Positions 53,228 to 63,665 are shown, counted from the stretch's first letter. The stretch: 64,000 nucleotides of DNA from Dyadobacter subterraneus (GCF_015221875.1 NZ_JACYGY010000001.1:682001-746000), one strand, 5' to 3'. Translations and numbers: made by a program. The notes: generated by a model not told the origin, from the sequence alone.

Positions 53228-53378
53228 GCGAAAACTAACTTCAAACTACAAAAAACAACATCCGTAGAAAAATACAACAATTTACATTTATTAAAAGCCT
53301 GAAAATTCCCTTCAAGCTTACTGGAACGATTATTATAAAAGAAGGTTATCAGCATAATCCAATATTTCTTCCGAAAAA
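53228..53378. other. Intergenic spacer after the palindrome array
   Basis: AT-rich, 151 nt; presumably holds the promoter of the SGNH gene. No clear box identified. Confidence 0.4.
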
Positions 53379-54398
53379 ATGATCGAAGACAACTTGACTA
53401 ACTCAGACATTACAAGTAAAGAAAATCTATTATCCCGCAGACGGTTTTTTCGCAATTCCGGAGCAGCAATTTTAACTACAACACTTTTATCGTCATGCAA
53501 TGTTATAGATGATATTTTTCCGAAAAATGATAAGGAGGACCGCGATAAGACGCTGGCTTTTTTTGGTGACAGCCTGACTATTGGCGCGGGTGGTACTGCA
53601 CCTTATGGTAATATTGTTGGCGCAGCCCTGGATGGAAGACCAGTGACAAGTGACGGAATTGTTGGTCAGATTGCATCGCGCATTGCCGTCAGGCAAGGAG
53701 GTGTGCCGCTTAAAATTTCTGTCGAAGGCAACAAACTGAATGGAATCCAGCCTGTAAAAATTACCAAACTTAGCAGTCAGTTTTTGTCGACGCCATCAAA
53801 TAGTGATGAATACAGCAGAACAGGATCAGTTAATGGAGTACGGTGTACGATAAGAAGAAGTGCGATTACCGGACAGGACGATGTGTATACGATCACTCCT
53901 ACAACAGTAAGTATAATAGATGTTGCGGCAGACTCCGAGTTTTTGCTCGAAGATGCAGCAAGACTTAAAACCGCAACGCAGATTTTATGGTATGGTCGCA
54001 ACAATATTGGAAAAACGGGTGCCGAGGCGGAAATTATCTCTTCACTTGAAAGTTCAATAGCCTACATTACATTGCCAGCGCGATATGTTGTTCTGGGAGT
54101 TCTTATTGCTGCAAGCGAAAATAAAGGAACAGACAACTATAATCAGGCAGCCTCAATCAATGCCAGTTTGCTGGCTAAGTATAGTGACCGGTTTGTGGAA
54201 ATGACTCCGCCGACGGACGCTGAAATGGCTGCGATTAGTTATAGTCCGACTGCTGATGATCTAAAAGATCTTGAAAATTTGAATTTTCCAAGAGGCATGC
54301 GAATGGATATAATCAATGATGATATCCACCTGAACGATAAAGGGTATCAAATTGTAGCTAACCGGGTTATTGAAAAGTTAAAAGCACTTAAATATTGA
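53379..54398 (+). CDS. SGNH/GDSL hydrolase, Tat-type lipoprotein
   Basis: 339 residues. N-terminus LLSRRRFFRNSGAAILTTTLLSSC combines a twin-arginine signal (RRRFF) with a lipobox Cys. FFGDSLTIGAGG carries the nucleophile Ser, and DDIHLNDKGYQIVANR supplies the DxxH pair, so unlike the other SGNH protein of the window its Asp-His is intact. Probably a cell-envelope esterase. No neighbour in an obvious pathway. Confidence 0.85.
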   Translation: MIEDNLTNSDITSKENLLSRRRFFRNSGAAILTTTLLSSCNVIDDIFPKNDKEDRDKTLAFFGDSLTIGAGGTAPYGNIVGAALDGRPVTSDGIVGQIASRIAVRQGGVPLKISVEGNKLNGIQPVKITKLSSQFLSTPSNSDEYSRTGSVNGVRCTIRRSAITGQDDVYTITPTTVSIIDVAADSEFLLEDAARLKTATQILWYGRNNIGKTGAEAEIISSLESSIAYITLPARYVVLGVLIAASENKGTDNYNQAASINASLLAKYSDRFVEMTPPTDAEMAAISYSPTADDLKDLENLNFPRGMRMDIINDDIHLNDKGYQIVANRVIEKLKALKY

Positions 54399-54415
54399 TT
54401 GTTTCTGGCTGGTCG

Positions 54416-54895
54416 TTATTTACCTGATTTTGTTTCAATCAAGGCTATAATCTCTTTGCGATTTTTCGATTTGGCAAAATCCAGGGCAGATTTACCGTCA
54501 TTTGATAGAAGATTTAAATCCGCGCCGGCATCTAAAAGCAGTTTGACAATTTCAATATTGCCTTGCCAAATGGCGTCATGCAGGGCTGTGTATCCATTAT
54601 ATGGCCCTTGTTTGTTGATATCAATATGATATTTTAATAAAAGTTTGACTGCCTCAGTTCTTCCGGCGTATGCGGCAGCATGTAAGGCTGTCGCTTTCAT
54701 GCCCGGATCAACGGCTCGTACATCAGCGCCTGCTTCCAGTAATAATTGTACAATTTGGTTATAACCTTTGTAAGCTGCAATCACTAATGGAGAATCCTGG
54801 TTTTGATCTAACTCGTCAACATCAGCACCTTTTTGAATAAGTTGTTTTACGAGTGAAGTATCATTTTTGTTAATTGCATTCATCAAAGCCGTCAT
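54416..54895 (-). CDS. Ankyrin repeat protein
   Basis: 159 residues from ATG 54895. Four to five ankyrin repeats (for example TALHAAAYAGRTEAVKLLLKYHIDINKQ, TALHDAIWQGNIEIVKLLLDAGADLNLL). No signal peptide in this start; the in-frame TTG upstream adds nine residues without one. Protein-interaction scaffold; partner unknown. A small membrane gene lies upstream on the same strand. Confidence 0.85.
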   Translation of the reverse strand: MTALMNAINKNDTSLVKQLIQKGADVDELDQNQDSPLVIAAYKGYNQIVQLLLEAGADVRAVDPGMKATALHAAAYAGRTEAVKLLLKYHIDINKQGPYNGYTALHDAIWQGNIEIVKLLLDAGADLNLLSNDGKSALDFAKSKNRKEIIALIETKSGK

Positions 54896-54992
54896 GTCGA
54901 TTCCTTTTTTTAAGTCATTCAAACAGGGAAGTTTTACAATTTATTTGCTTCTGGGAAACGTCTGGAAATAATGTCTTTTGTCATTAAACCAA

Positions 54993-55163
54993 TTATTCAT
55001 AACCTTTAATTTTTGCCAAACTTCTTACCGACATCCAGTACAAAACGAGCGACAGTGGTATTAGAAGAAGCAAGCTTGTTGTAACATACTTGGCTACCAT
55101 ACCGGCAGTTATGGCAACTATCCAGATACTGAAAAAATATTTTGTCCAGGGAAGTTTTGACAT
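54993..55163 (-). CDS. Small two-helix membrane protein
   Basis: 56 residues MSKLPWTKYFFSIWIVAITA..., two hydrophobic helices (about 9-25, 29-45) and a basic tail (RSLAKIKGYE). The clear ATG/TAA and membrane pattern suggest a real gene; no family recognised. Lies 97 nt upstream of the ankyrin gene on the same strand. Confidence 0.5.
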   Translation of the reverse strand: MSKLPWTKYFFSIWIVAITAGMVAKYVTTSLLLLIPLSLVLYWMSVRSLAKIKGYE

Positions 55164-55423
55164 GGCCTATGTTTTTGAACTATTGTGAGGAATTATATAA
55201 AAATAGTACAATCCGGATGAAGTATCAAGTCAGAGACAAATTTTAATTTGGTGCAGATATTCATCAACTCAAATTCTAGAATTTTCAAATTATAACAGGT
55301 TCAGATTATTTTGAAAGTAAATAATGTCAAGACGTAATACTAATAATCAAAGTTTATCATAATTAAAACCTTCTAATTGTATTTTTCTTTGTTATTCCGG
55401 GCACTGAGGCCTAAATTTATGGT

Positions 55424-55804
55424 GTGAAGAAACTGATTCGAAATATTATCCTGACCATCGTCATACTTGATACTACCTCATTGTATCAGATTATGAAAGT
55501 GCCGTCTTTGATCAGGCATTTCGTTGAACACAAATCGTTAAATCACAATATCGACTTTATAGATTATCTGGCAATGCATTACGGTGGTAAGGACATTGAC
55601 GATGACGATGATGAAAAGGACATGCAGCTGCCCTTTAAGAAAGTCGAAAATACCCACGCAAATTTCCTTTTTATCTCCGGTACAGAAAGTTTTTCATTTG
55701 TCCGGTATGATCAGTTAACGATCAGGTCAAAATATGGGCCTGACAAACCCCAGTTGGATTACAGTACAACGCTGGGCTCTTTGTTCCGTCCGCCACGAGC
55801 ATAA
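55424..55804 (+). CDS. Hypothetical protein preceding the RND efflux genes
   Basis: 126 residues from GTG 55424. A hydrophobic N-terminus (LIRNIILTIVILDTTSLY) may be a signal or anchor. The middle has an acidic cluster (KDIDDDDDEKDMQLPF), a possible metal-binding stretch. Small proteins of this sort are found before cusA/czcA genes in Bacteroidota. It lies 100 nt upstream of the efflux pump, so it may belong to the metal-resistance operon (inference). Confidence 0.6.
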   Translation: MKKLIRNIILTIVILDTTSLYQIMKVPSLIRHFVEHKSLNHNIDFIDYLAMHYGGKDIDDDDDEKDMQLPFKKVENTHANFLFISGTESFSFVRYDQLTIRSKYGPDKPQLDYSTTLGSLFRPPRA

Positions 55805-55904
55805 ATATAATCTTATTGAAAGGGATTTGATCCCGTTTATCCGGTTGTGCATTTAAGCAATGTCTCGTCCGGTTCAATTTGTTTTGTATTTATTGTATTG
55901 AATC

Positions 55905-58900
55905 ATGCTGAATAAAATTATCCAGTTCTCTGTGAAGAACAAACTGGTAATTGGGATTTTCATGCTGCTATGGATTGTCTGTGGCATCTATGAACTGACC
56001 CGCTTACCCGTAGATGCAGTTCCCGATATAACCAATAACCAGGTTCAGGTTATCACCACCGCTCCGTCGCTTGGCGCGGAAGATGTGGAGCGCCTGATCA
56101 CTTTTCCCATTGAGCAGGCGATCAGCAACATTCCCGGATTGAAGGAAAGCCGAAGTATGTCAAGATTCGGTTTATCTTTGATTACGATTGTTTTTGAAGA
56201 TGGATCGGATGTATACTGGGCTCGGCAGCAAGTTACCGAGCGTTTGGCGCAGGTTGAAATTGATCAGAATGCCAATAAACCACAGCTTGCTCCTGCCACA
56301 ACAGGTCTGGGTGAAATTTATCAATACGTTGTCAAGCCAAAAGACGGGTATGAAAAGAAATATTCGCTGGCAGATTTGCGCACTACGCAGGACTGGATTA
56401 TCAGAAGACAACTTTTGGGAACTCCCGGTGTGGCAGACGTATCCACTTTTGGAGGCGACTTAAAACAATATGAAGTAGCCGTGATTCCGGCAAATCTGAA
56501 AGCGCTGAATTTATCTATAAGTGATGTTTTTACTGCACTGAGCCGCAATAACCAGAATACTGGTGGTGCGTATATAGAGAAGGGTCCTTCGGTTTTGTAC
56601 ATCCGAAGTGTAGGTCTTGCCGGTTCTATGAGTGATATTGAAAAAATCGTTGTCAAAAATAATAGCAACGGAACGCCGGTACTGATCAGTCACATTGCGG
56701 AAGTTCGCCTTGGTTCAGCAATTCGGTATGGCGCATTGACAATGGCTGGGAAAGGCGAGCTATCCGGCGGAATTGTAATGATGCTTAAAGGAGGAAATTC
56801 CTCAGAGGTTATTAAAAATATAAAAGCCCGGGTTGCAGAAATTCAGAAAACACTTCCGGAAGGTCTGGAAATCGAACCATTTCTCGACAGGACCAAGATG
56901 GTAAACAATGCAATCGGGACTGTTGAGCATAATCTTGTTGAAGGTGCATTAATCGTTGTTTTGATACTGGTTATCTTTTTGGGAAATCTCAGAGCAGGAC
57001 TGATTGTGGCCTCGGTAATTCCTTTGTCGATGCTTTTTGCCATCGCCATGATGAATCTATTTGGTGTAAGCGGAAACCTGATGAGTTTAGGTGCGCTGGA
57101 TTTTGGTCTTATCGTTGATGGAGCTGTGATCATCGTGGAAGCCATTTTACATCACATGCATTTTTCCAAAAAGTATGCAAACGTTGACCGCGTTTCGCAG
57201 CAGGAAATGGATGTTGAAGTTTCCGGAGCCGCCTCTCGTATGATGAATGCAGCCGTTTTTGGACAGATCATTATCCTTATTGTTTACTTACCCATTCTTT
57301 CTCTTTCAGGAATTGAGGGAAAAATGTTTAAGCCAATGGCTCAGACGGTTGCTTTTGCAGTAACAGGTGCATTCATTCTGTCGCTGACCTATATTCCGAT
57401 GATCAGCTCGATGGTCATCAGTAAAAAGATTTCCCATAAACCAAATATCTCTGACCGTATTATGAACCGTATAGAAAATGGTTATGCGAGGGCATTGTCC
57501 GGCGCATTACGGATAAAAAAAATAATGGTTTTATCGGCATTTACTCTTTTTGGTATTGCCGTCTTCCTGTTTATACAAATGGGTGGAGAATTTATTCCGC
57601 AGCTTGAAGAAGGTGATTTTGCAACGGAAACTAGGCTTCTTGTAGGCACCAACCTGAGTACTACCATCGATGCTTTCAACCGTATTTCGGAAAGGTTAAA
57701 ATCTGAATATCCCGAGGTACTCAATATCGTATCCAGGATAGGAAGTGCAGAAATTCCAACGGATCCAATGCCTATTGAAGGTGGTGATATGATTATCGTT
57801 TTAAAAGATAAATCAGAATGGACAAGCGCGAAAACGTTCCCTGATCTTGCCAGTAAAATGGCGGCTTCTGCCCAGCAGGTGGTTCCGGGCGTAACAACAG
57901 GTTTTCAGTATCCTGTACAAATGCGTTTTAATGAGCTGATGACGGGTGCAAAACAGGATGTGGTTTGTAAGATATTCGGAGAAGATCTGGATAAACTCGC
58001 TGCCTATGCCGAGAAACTGGGAGATATTTCTAAAACAGTAAAAGGAACTGCGGACTGGTATGTCGAAAAAGTAACAGGAATGCCTCAGGTAGTGATTGAA
58101 TTCAACCGTGATGAAATTGCCAAATATGGTATGAATATCGACGATATCAACCGTACAATAAACGCCGCTTTTGCAGGAGCCGCAGCGGGACAAATCTACG
58201 AAGGAGAGAAAAAGTTTGATCTTGTGGTACGCGTTGGCAACGAAGGTCGCCGTAATATTAACGACGTCCAGAATCTGCTTATTTCAACGCCATCAGGTAT
58301 CCAGATACCTTTATATCAGGTAGCCAGTATACAGGAAATCGAAGGACCCAATCAAATTCAAAGAGAAAATACACGCAGAAGAATCATCGTCGGATTCAAT
58401 GTGCGTGGAAGAGATGTACAGTCAATTGTGGAAGAGTTACAGAAAAAAGTGGATGCGCAACTCAAATTCGAAGCGGGATATACCATTACTTATGGTGGCG
58501 CGTTCGAAAATTTACAGCAGGCCAAGGCAAGGCTGATTATCGCCGTACCTGTTGCATTGTTGTTGATTTTCATTATGTTATACTTTGCTTTCTCATCGTT
58601 TAGAGACGGAGCACTGATTTATACAGCCATTCCTTTATCTGCTATTGGCGGAGTTTTTGGACTGGCGATCCGCGGAATGCCTTTCAGTATATCCGCAGGA
58701 GTAGGGTTTATCGCTCTTTTTGGTGTGGCTGTTCTTAATGGAATCGTGCTTCTTTCGGAATTTAACCGGATAAAAAAAGAAGGAATTATCACCGACGCAT
58801 TAGAACTGATTATGACCGGAACACGCAACCGGCTCCGGCCTGTTCTGATGACTGCGGCGGTGGCTTCTCTTGGCTTTTTACCGATGGCTTTGAGTAATGG

Positions 58901-60269
58901 AGCTGGTGCAGAAGTGCAGAGACCTTTGGCCACTGTTGTTATCGGCGGGTTGATTACGGCAACGCTTCTTACACTTTTTGTTTTACCAGCACTTTACTTA
59001 TTATTTGATCGTACTGTGAAAATTAACGGCATCAAACCTGCCCTGATCTTAGTTTTAATGTTTTTTGGCAGTCAGACTTTTGCACAAACGCAGCCAACAC
59101 CTATTGATGTAGACGGAGCGGTGAAAATTGCTCTGGAAAATAATATTCAGGCACAAAGTTTCCGTTTAGGTGAACAGGCAGCAGAAAGATTGCAATCCAG
59201 TGCATTCGATATTGGTAAAACTACCATCAGTGCAGATTATGGAAAAGTGAATAGTATCAACAACGATACGAGGATCGGTATCAGCCAGACTATAAATTTT
59301 CCAAGCGTCTATTCCAATCAGCGAAAACTGTTGGGAGCCAATTTCCTCGCTTCAAAAGCTCATACAAAGCTTACCGAACAAGATATCAGAGCCGGAGTAC
59401 GCCAGGCGTATTTTGATTATATCAATTTGGCTAAACGTCGGGAACTGCTGATGTATGCCGATAGCATTTACCGGCTTTTTGAGGCAAAATCAAATCTGCG
59501 TTTCGAAAAGGGGTCGGCAAATATTCTGGAAAAAACAGCAGCGGAGTCACGGCGACAGCAAATTACCAACCAGTTGAATTTAGTCAATAGTGATTTAATT
59601 ATCTCAGCCAAACAATTTAATCTGTTTATTCAGGATACAAAGGAATACATTCCAACAACTTCAAATCCAAAGTTGCAGAATTCTTTCGTCACCCTCGATT
59701 CCGCCGTATCGCTGGAACAGCTTCCTTTGATTGAACTTGCCAGGCATCAACAGGATGCGGCAGAATATCGTTGGAAAACAGAAAAATCCCGGATGCTGCC
59801 TGATTTTACGCTCGGATATAGTAACCAGAGTCTGATTGGGACACAGCAGGTTGGCAGTCAGGAGTTATATTTTAATGGAAACAAACGTTTCAACTATATC
59901 AGTGCAGGCATTGGCATTCCAATTTTCTCCAAAGCGCAATCCGCTCGTATTTCTGCTGCCAAAATTGAATGGGAAAGAAACAGAAAACAAACTGATTTAG
60001 TCGAATTACAGCTTAAAACTGAACTTGCTAACGCAGTAAGTCAAGTACTAAAGTATCAGCAGAGTCTGCAATATTATGAACAGCAGGGATTGAAAAATGC
60101 TGATGTCATTATATCTGTATCGGACGAACAATTTCAAGGGGGAGACATTGATTTTCTGCAATGGGTGATCGTGGTAGACCAGGCAATCAATATCAGAAAT
60201 GAATATATCAATGCTTTAAATAGCTATAACATGGCTGTAATACAATTGTTGAAGCTAAATAATTTATAG
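55905..60269 (+). CDS. CusA/CzcA-type heavy-metal RND efflux pump fused to a TolC-like outer-membrane domain
   Basis: 1454 residues. Residues ~1-1040 are a complete RND pump (ELTRLPVDAVPDITNNQVQV near 30; central FGLIVDGAVIIVEA; LPALYLLFDR end), the CzcA/CusA class for divalent or monovalent metals. At ~1036-1062 a hydrophobic stretch ending FGSQTFAQTQ looks like a signal peptide, and residues ~1065-1454 are a TolC/OEP-type domain with coiled-coil helices. One gene thus supplies inner-membrane and outer-membrane parts. The periplasmic adaptor gene follows 8 nt later. Likely exports Cu, Ag, Zn, Co or Cd; metal not determinable. Confidence 0.92.
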   Translation: MLNKIIQFSVKNKLVIGIFMLLWIVCGIYELTRLPVDAVPDITNNQVQVITTAPSLGAEDVERLITFPIEQAISNIPGLKESRSMSRFGLSLITIVFEDGSDVYWARQQVTERLAQVEIDQNANKPQLAPATTGLGEIYQYVVKPKDGYEKKYSLADLRTTQDWIIRRQLLGTPGVADVSTFGGDLKQYEVAVIPANLKALNLSISDVFTALSRNNQNTGGAYIEKGPSVLYIRSVGLAGSMSDIEKIVVKNNSNGTPVLISHIAEVRLGSAIRYGALTMAGKGELSGGIVMMLKGGNSSEVIKNIKARVAEIQKTLPEGLEIEPFLDRTKMVNNAIGTVEHNLVEGALIVVLILVIFLGNLRAGLIVASVIPLSMLFAIAMMNLFGVSGNLMSLGALDFGLIVDGAVIIVEAILHHMHFSKKYANVDRVSQQEMDVEVSGAASRMMNAAVFGQIIILIVYLPILSLSGIEGKMFKPMAQTVAFAVTGAFILSLTYIPMISSMVISKKISHKPNISDRIMNRIENGYARALSGALRIKKIMVLSAFTLFGIAVFLFIQMGGEFIPQLEEGDFATETRLLVGTNLSTTIDAFNRISERLKSEYPEVLNIVSRIGSAEIPTDPMPIEGGDMIIVLKDKSEWTSAKTFPDLASKMAASAQQVVPGVTTGFQYPVQMRFNELMTGAKQDVVCKIFGEDLDKLAAYAEKLGDISKTVKGTADWYVEKVTGMPQVVIEFNRDEIAKYGMNIDDINRTINAAFAGAAAGQIYEGEKKFDLVVRVGNEGRRNINDVQNLLISTPSGIQIPLYQVASIQEIEGPNQIQRENTRRRIIVGFNVRGRDVQSIVEELQKKVDAQLKFEAGYTITYGGAFENLQQAKARLIIAVPVALLLIFIMLYFAFSSFRDGALIYTAIPLSAIGGVFGLAIRGMPFSISAGVGFIALFGVAVLNGIVLLSEFNRIKKEGIITDALELIMTGTRNRLRPVLMTAAVASLGFLPMALSNGAGAEVQRPLATVVIGGLITATLLTLFVLPALYLLFDRTVKINGIKPALILVLMFFGSQTFAQTQPTPIDVDGAVKIALENNIQAQSFRLGEQAAERLQSSAFDIGKTTISADYGKVNSINNDTRIGISQTINFPSVYSNQRKLLGANFLASKAHTKLTEQDIRAGVRQAYFDYINLAKRRELLMYADSIYRLFEAKSNLRFEKGSANILEKTAAESRRQQITNQLNLVNSDLIISAKQFNLFIQDTKEYIPTTSNPKLQNSFVTLDSAVSLEQLPLIELARHQQDAAEYRWKTEKSRMLPDFTLGYSNQSLIGTQQVGSQELYFNGNKRFNYISAGIGIPIFSKAQSARISAAKIEWERNRKQTDLVELQLKTELANAVSQVLKYQQSLQYYEQQGLKNADVIISVSDEQFQGGDIDFLQWVIVVDQAINIRNEYINALNSYNMAVIQLLKLNNL

Positions 60270-60277
60270 ACAATACT

Positions 60278-61429
60278 ATGAAAAAGTACATCATCATCAT
60301 TTCGTTGGCGCTCCTGGTATGTGCGTGCAGCAGCGAACCAAAAACAGAAACCGCAGGAACTGAAAAAAAAGCACCGGATTCTACCAATCTTGAACAGGTT
60401 GTTTCTATGAATCAGGAGCAACTTAAAAGTGCAGACATTCAGGTAGGCACTCCGCAGCTTGAAAATATAAGTGGTACACTTTCACTTCAGGGTGCAATTG
60501 ATGTCCCGCCTCAAAGTATGGTAAGCCTCAGCTTTCCTTTGGGAGGATATTTAAAATCCACCAAAATGCTGCCCGGTATGCATGTGAGAAAAGGCCAGGT
60601 ACTGGCGGAGCTTGAAGATATGCAGTTCATCCAGCTTCAACAGGATTATCTTACAGCCAAAGAAAAGCTGCTTTTGTCAGAATCTGAATTTAACCGTCAG
60701 CGTGATCTGAATGCGAGCAAAGCCAGCAGCGATAAGGTTTTTCAGCAGGCTCGTGCCGAAATGGAAACGCAGAGAATACTGGCTAATGCGCTGAGTCAAA
60801 AACTGGAAGTAATAGGAATCGATCCTTCGAAGCTGAAAGCGGAAAAGATATCGAAAAGTGTCTTTATTGTTTCACCAATAAATGGTTTTGTTTCCAAAGT
60901 GAATGTAAACGTAGGCAAATATACTTCACCAACAGATATGCTATTTGAACTGGTTGATCCAAGTGATGTTCATTTAGTACTGAATGTTTTTGAGAAAGAT
61001 TTGAACCTGATTTCCGTTGGCCAGCATGTTACGGCTTACACCAATAGTGATCCAGGCAAAAAGTTTCAGGCGGAAGTCATTCTGATTACAAAAAGCCTGG
61101 ATCAGGACCGGATGGCGGAAGTGCATTGTCATTTCGAAAAATACAATCCGTCACTGGCGCCTGGAATGTTTATGAATGGAGAAGTTTCAGTTCAAAATAA
61201 TAAGTCTTTGACCGTTCCCGAAGATGCATTGGTGCGTTGGGAAAATAAGTTTTATGTTTTCACAGAAAACGGGACGGGAAAATTTGAAATGATCCACGTA
61301 AAACCCGGTGTGATCAGCAACGGAAAACAGCAGATTGAGGCATCCGGTGTCGACGATCGAACGCGGCTTGTTGTTAAAAATGCATATGCCCTTTTGATGA
61401 AAATTAAAAATACGGAAAAGGAAGGCTGA
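60278..61429 (+). CDS. RND efflux periplasmic adaptor (CusB/CzcB, HlyD family)
   Basis: 383 residues. Lipobox SLALLVCACSSEP (Cys about 17) predicts a lipoprotein. HlyD-type barrel-sandwich (MVSLSFPLGGYLKSTKMLPGMHVRKGQVLAELEDM), coiled-coil hairpin (LTAKEKLLLSESEFNRQRDL), second lipoyl half (FIVSPINGFVSKVNVNVGKY) and beta-barrel (ALAPGMFMNGEV-type LAPGMFMNGEV). It bridges the pump and the fused outer-membrane channel. Ends before an intrinsic terminator. Confidence 0.92.
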   Translation: MKKYIIIISLALLVCACSSEPKTETAGTEKKAPDSTNLEQVVSMNQEQLKSADIQVGTPQLENISGTLSLQGAIDVPPQSMVSLSFPLGGYLKSTKMLPGMHVRKGQVLAELEDMQFIQLQQDYLTAKEKLLLSESEFNRQRDLNASKASSDKVFQQARAEMETQRILANALSQKLEVIGIDPSKLKAEKISKSVFIVSPINGFVSKVNVNVGKYTSPTDMLFELVDPSDVHLVLNVFEKDLNLISVGQHVTAYTNSDPGKKFQAEVILITKSLDQDRMAEVHCHFEKYNPSLAPGMFMNGEVSVQNNKSLTVPEDALVRWENKFYVFTENGTGKFEMIHVKPGVISNGKQQIEASGVDDRTRLVVKNAYALLMKIKNTEKEG

Positions 61430-61464
61430 TTTTGAGGAAGAAATTCTTTAATGTAACAATTTAA

Positions 61465-61514
61465 AAATCAATCCGGTATGGGGCTTTTGAGAAACTTACT
61501 GGGTTGATTTTTTT
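61465..61514 (+). terminator. Terminator of the RND operon
   Basis: AAATCAATCCGGTA and TACTGGGTTGATTT arms with G-U pairs, then a T run. Confidence 0.65.
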
Positions 61515-61603
61515 ACATAATTAATGTTTCATAACATTGATCGTAATCCCAATTTTCAAACCAAAAGATTTACAAGAAAACTTTCAGTACCGTTTTACCA
61601 AAA

Positions 61604-62527
61604 TCAATTAAAGGATCGTCTGAATTCCAATGGCGAAAGATTTGTTTTTGTTTTAAATAATTTGCTGAATGATTGTGGATGTTCAAAACCCAGTTCGTAG
61701 GCAACTTCACTTATAGTAAGGCTGGTGGTAGATAATTTTTCCTTTGCTTTTTCTATAAGTTTTTGGTGAATGTGCTGCTGCGCATTCTGGCCGGTTAAAG
61801 AACGAAGCATATCGCTCAAATAACTGGAAGATATATTTAAATTTTCGGATAGAAATTGAACTGTTGGAATTCCTTCTTTTCCGGATATTTGATTGTCAAA
61901 ATAATTGTCTAAAAGCTCTTCCAACTGCTGTAAAAGGCTATTGCTTGTTGCTTTGCGGGTAAGAAACTGACGTTTGTAAAAACGATTTGCATAATTCAGC
62001 AAAAGCTCAACCTGAGAAATCATCACATCCTGGCTAAATTCGTCTATCCTGCTGTTTAACTCATCATTCATGATATTAAATATGGACAGGATTACCGCTT
62101 TTTCCTGGTCTGAAAGATGTAACGCTTCGTTGGCAGAATAGGAAAAGAAACCATATTGCCTTATTTTTTTTGCCAAAGGATAATTCAGCAAGAAATCGGG
62201 ATGTATCAGCAAAGTATACCGGGAACATTCGTCTGGCATAGTATCATGTTGGTTGCCAATGATTTGATTTGGAGCAGCAAATAAAAGTCCGCCTTCATCA
62301 AAATCGTAATAATCCTGGCCATATCTTAATTTCCCGCTGATCTTTGATTTATACGCAATTTTATAAAAAGTCAGCACATGCGAATGCCTCAGTTTGCTTG
62401 TTTCGACAGCTGTTTTAGCGTTATCTATCAGGCTGATCAATGGATGTAGCGGCTTTGGCAAACCAAAAGCCCGGTGCACGTCTGACAGAGAATTAAACTT
62501 GAATGGTGCCTCTTCTTCCTTTTTCAT
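61604..62527 (-). CDS. AraC family transcriptional regulator
   Basis: 307 residues. N-terminal cupin-like sensor (about 30-150), C-terminal AraC double helix-turn-helix: VQFLSENLNISSSYLSDMLRSLTG and SLTISEVAYELGFEHPQSFSKLFKTKTNLSPLEFRRSF. The upstream SDR gene on the same strand begins 62 nt before it, suggesting that it belongs to or controls that pair. Confidence 0.92.
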   Translation of the reverse strand: MKKEEEAPFKFNSLSDVHRAFGLPKPLHPLISLIDNAKTAVETSKLRHSHVLTFYKIAYKSKISGKLRYGQDYYDFDEGGLLFAAPNQIIGNQHDTMPDECSRYTLLIHPDFLLNYPLAKKIRQYGFFSYSANEALHLSDQEKAVILSIFNIMNDELNSRIDEFSQDVMISQVELLLNYANRFYKRQFLTRKATSNSLLQQLEELLDNYFDNQISGKEGIPTVQFLSENLNISSSYLSDMLRSLTGQNAQQHIHQKLIEKAKEKLSTTSLTISEVAYELGFEHPQSFSKLFKTKTNLSPLEFRRSFN

Positions 62528-62589
62528 CTGGATTTTTAGATATAAATATAACCGATAGTATGAGACTATCGGTTATATCATTTTGCGTT

Positions 62590-63471
62590 CTATACCGATG
62601 TTCCCTGAGCTGCATTGGAGACAGATTCCCACTCTTCCCAAACTGCCATGCGCTCAGCGTAGGCTTTGCGTACCCAGGTTAAATTGTGACTGCCCAGAAA
62701 AAAGCGCAATGGAGGATTTTCGGAATCTACAATCCTGAAAATGGCCTCAGGGGTGGCCTCCGGATTTCCTCTTTCCTGGTCTCTGATACTTCCTATAAAC
62801 TCCGTCTTGAAATCCTGGTAAATATCCATTCCGTTTGCAAATTTTAAAGATTCCTGACTGCCGAATTCCGTTGCATACGCGCCAGGTTCAATAATCGTCA
62901 CTTTGATTCCAAATGGTTTGACCTCCGCAGCAAGACTTTCATGAATTGCTTCAAAAGCCCATTTGGAAGAACAATAGTAACCGATTACCGGTAGCACCAC
63001 CTGTCCCAGGTTACTGGAAGTACCAAGAATATGGCCGCCTCCTTGTTTCCTAAGCAGAGGTAATGCTGCCTTGATAACGGCAAGCGGTCCAAAAACGTTT
63101 GTATTATACAGCGCCTGAACTTCTTCTGCACTGGCTTCCTCGATCGTACCTACAAGGGAATAACCTGCATTGTTCAGTACGATATCCAGTCTTCCGAAGT
63201 GTGCGTGCGCTTCTGCAACGGCTGATTCTACTTGTTCATTTTTAGTAACATCAAGTTCCAGGGTCAATACATTTGCGCCGTATTTTTCTTTGAGATCGGC
63301 AATACTGTCCAGTGAACGTGCTGTTGCTGCAACTTTATCACCACGTTTAAGCGCGGCATCGGCCCAAACCCGGCCAAAACCACGGGATGCTCCTGTAATG
63401 AACCAAACTTTATTTGATGCGGCAGGAGTTGACAAAGAACCTGCATCTGAAATTTCATTTTGATATGCCAT
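62590..63471 (-). CDS. SDR family oxidoreductase
   Basis: 293 residues. Classical SDR: NAD(P)-binding TGASRGFGRVWADAAL (about 27-42), NNAGYS in strand 4, catalytic SSNLG...YYCSSK (Tyr-x3-Lys). Substrate unknown. Followed on the same strand by the AraC regulator, a common pairing in Bacteroidota. Confidence 0.93.
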   Translation of the reverse strand: MAYQNEISDAGSLSTPAASNKVWFITGASRGFGRVWADAALKRGDKVAATARSLDSIADLKEKYGANVLTLELDVTKNEQVESAVAEAHAHFGRLDIVLNNAGYSLVGTIEEASAEEVQALYNTNVFGPLAVIKAALPLLRKQGGGHILGTSSNLGQVVLPVIGYYCSSKWAFEAIHESLAAEVKPFGIKVTIIEPGAYATEFGSQESLKFANGMDIYQDFKTEFIGSIRDQERGNPEATPEAIFRIVDSENPPLRFFLGSHNLTWVRKAYAERMAVWEEWESVSNAAQGTSV

Positions 63472-63620
63472 AATATTGAATTTTAATTTGGTATATCAAA
63501 TGTCGGCAGATGCGAATTCCTATCTTTAGCCTAATTGAGGGCATTCGTAGTCTAAATGAGAAAGTCTGTCTGATTCTTGAAATTGAATAGGTAATCAGAA
63601 TGAAAGTTTGCCAGGTTGAA

Positions 63621-63665
63621 ACGTAAAATCCTGCCCGGTAACCGGACAGGATTTTACGTTTTTTT
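63621..63665. terminator. Terminator between two SDR genes
   Basis: ACGTAAAATCCTGCCCGGT and ACCGGACAGGATTTTACGT arms (one mismatch) with a T run on the plus strand and A/T flank on the minus strand. Confidence 0.7.
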
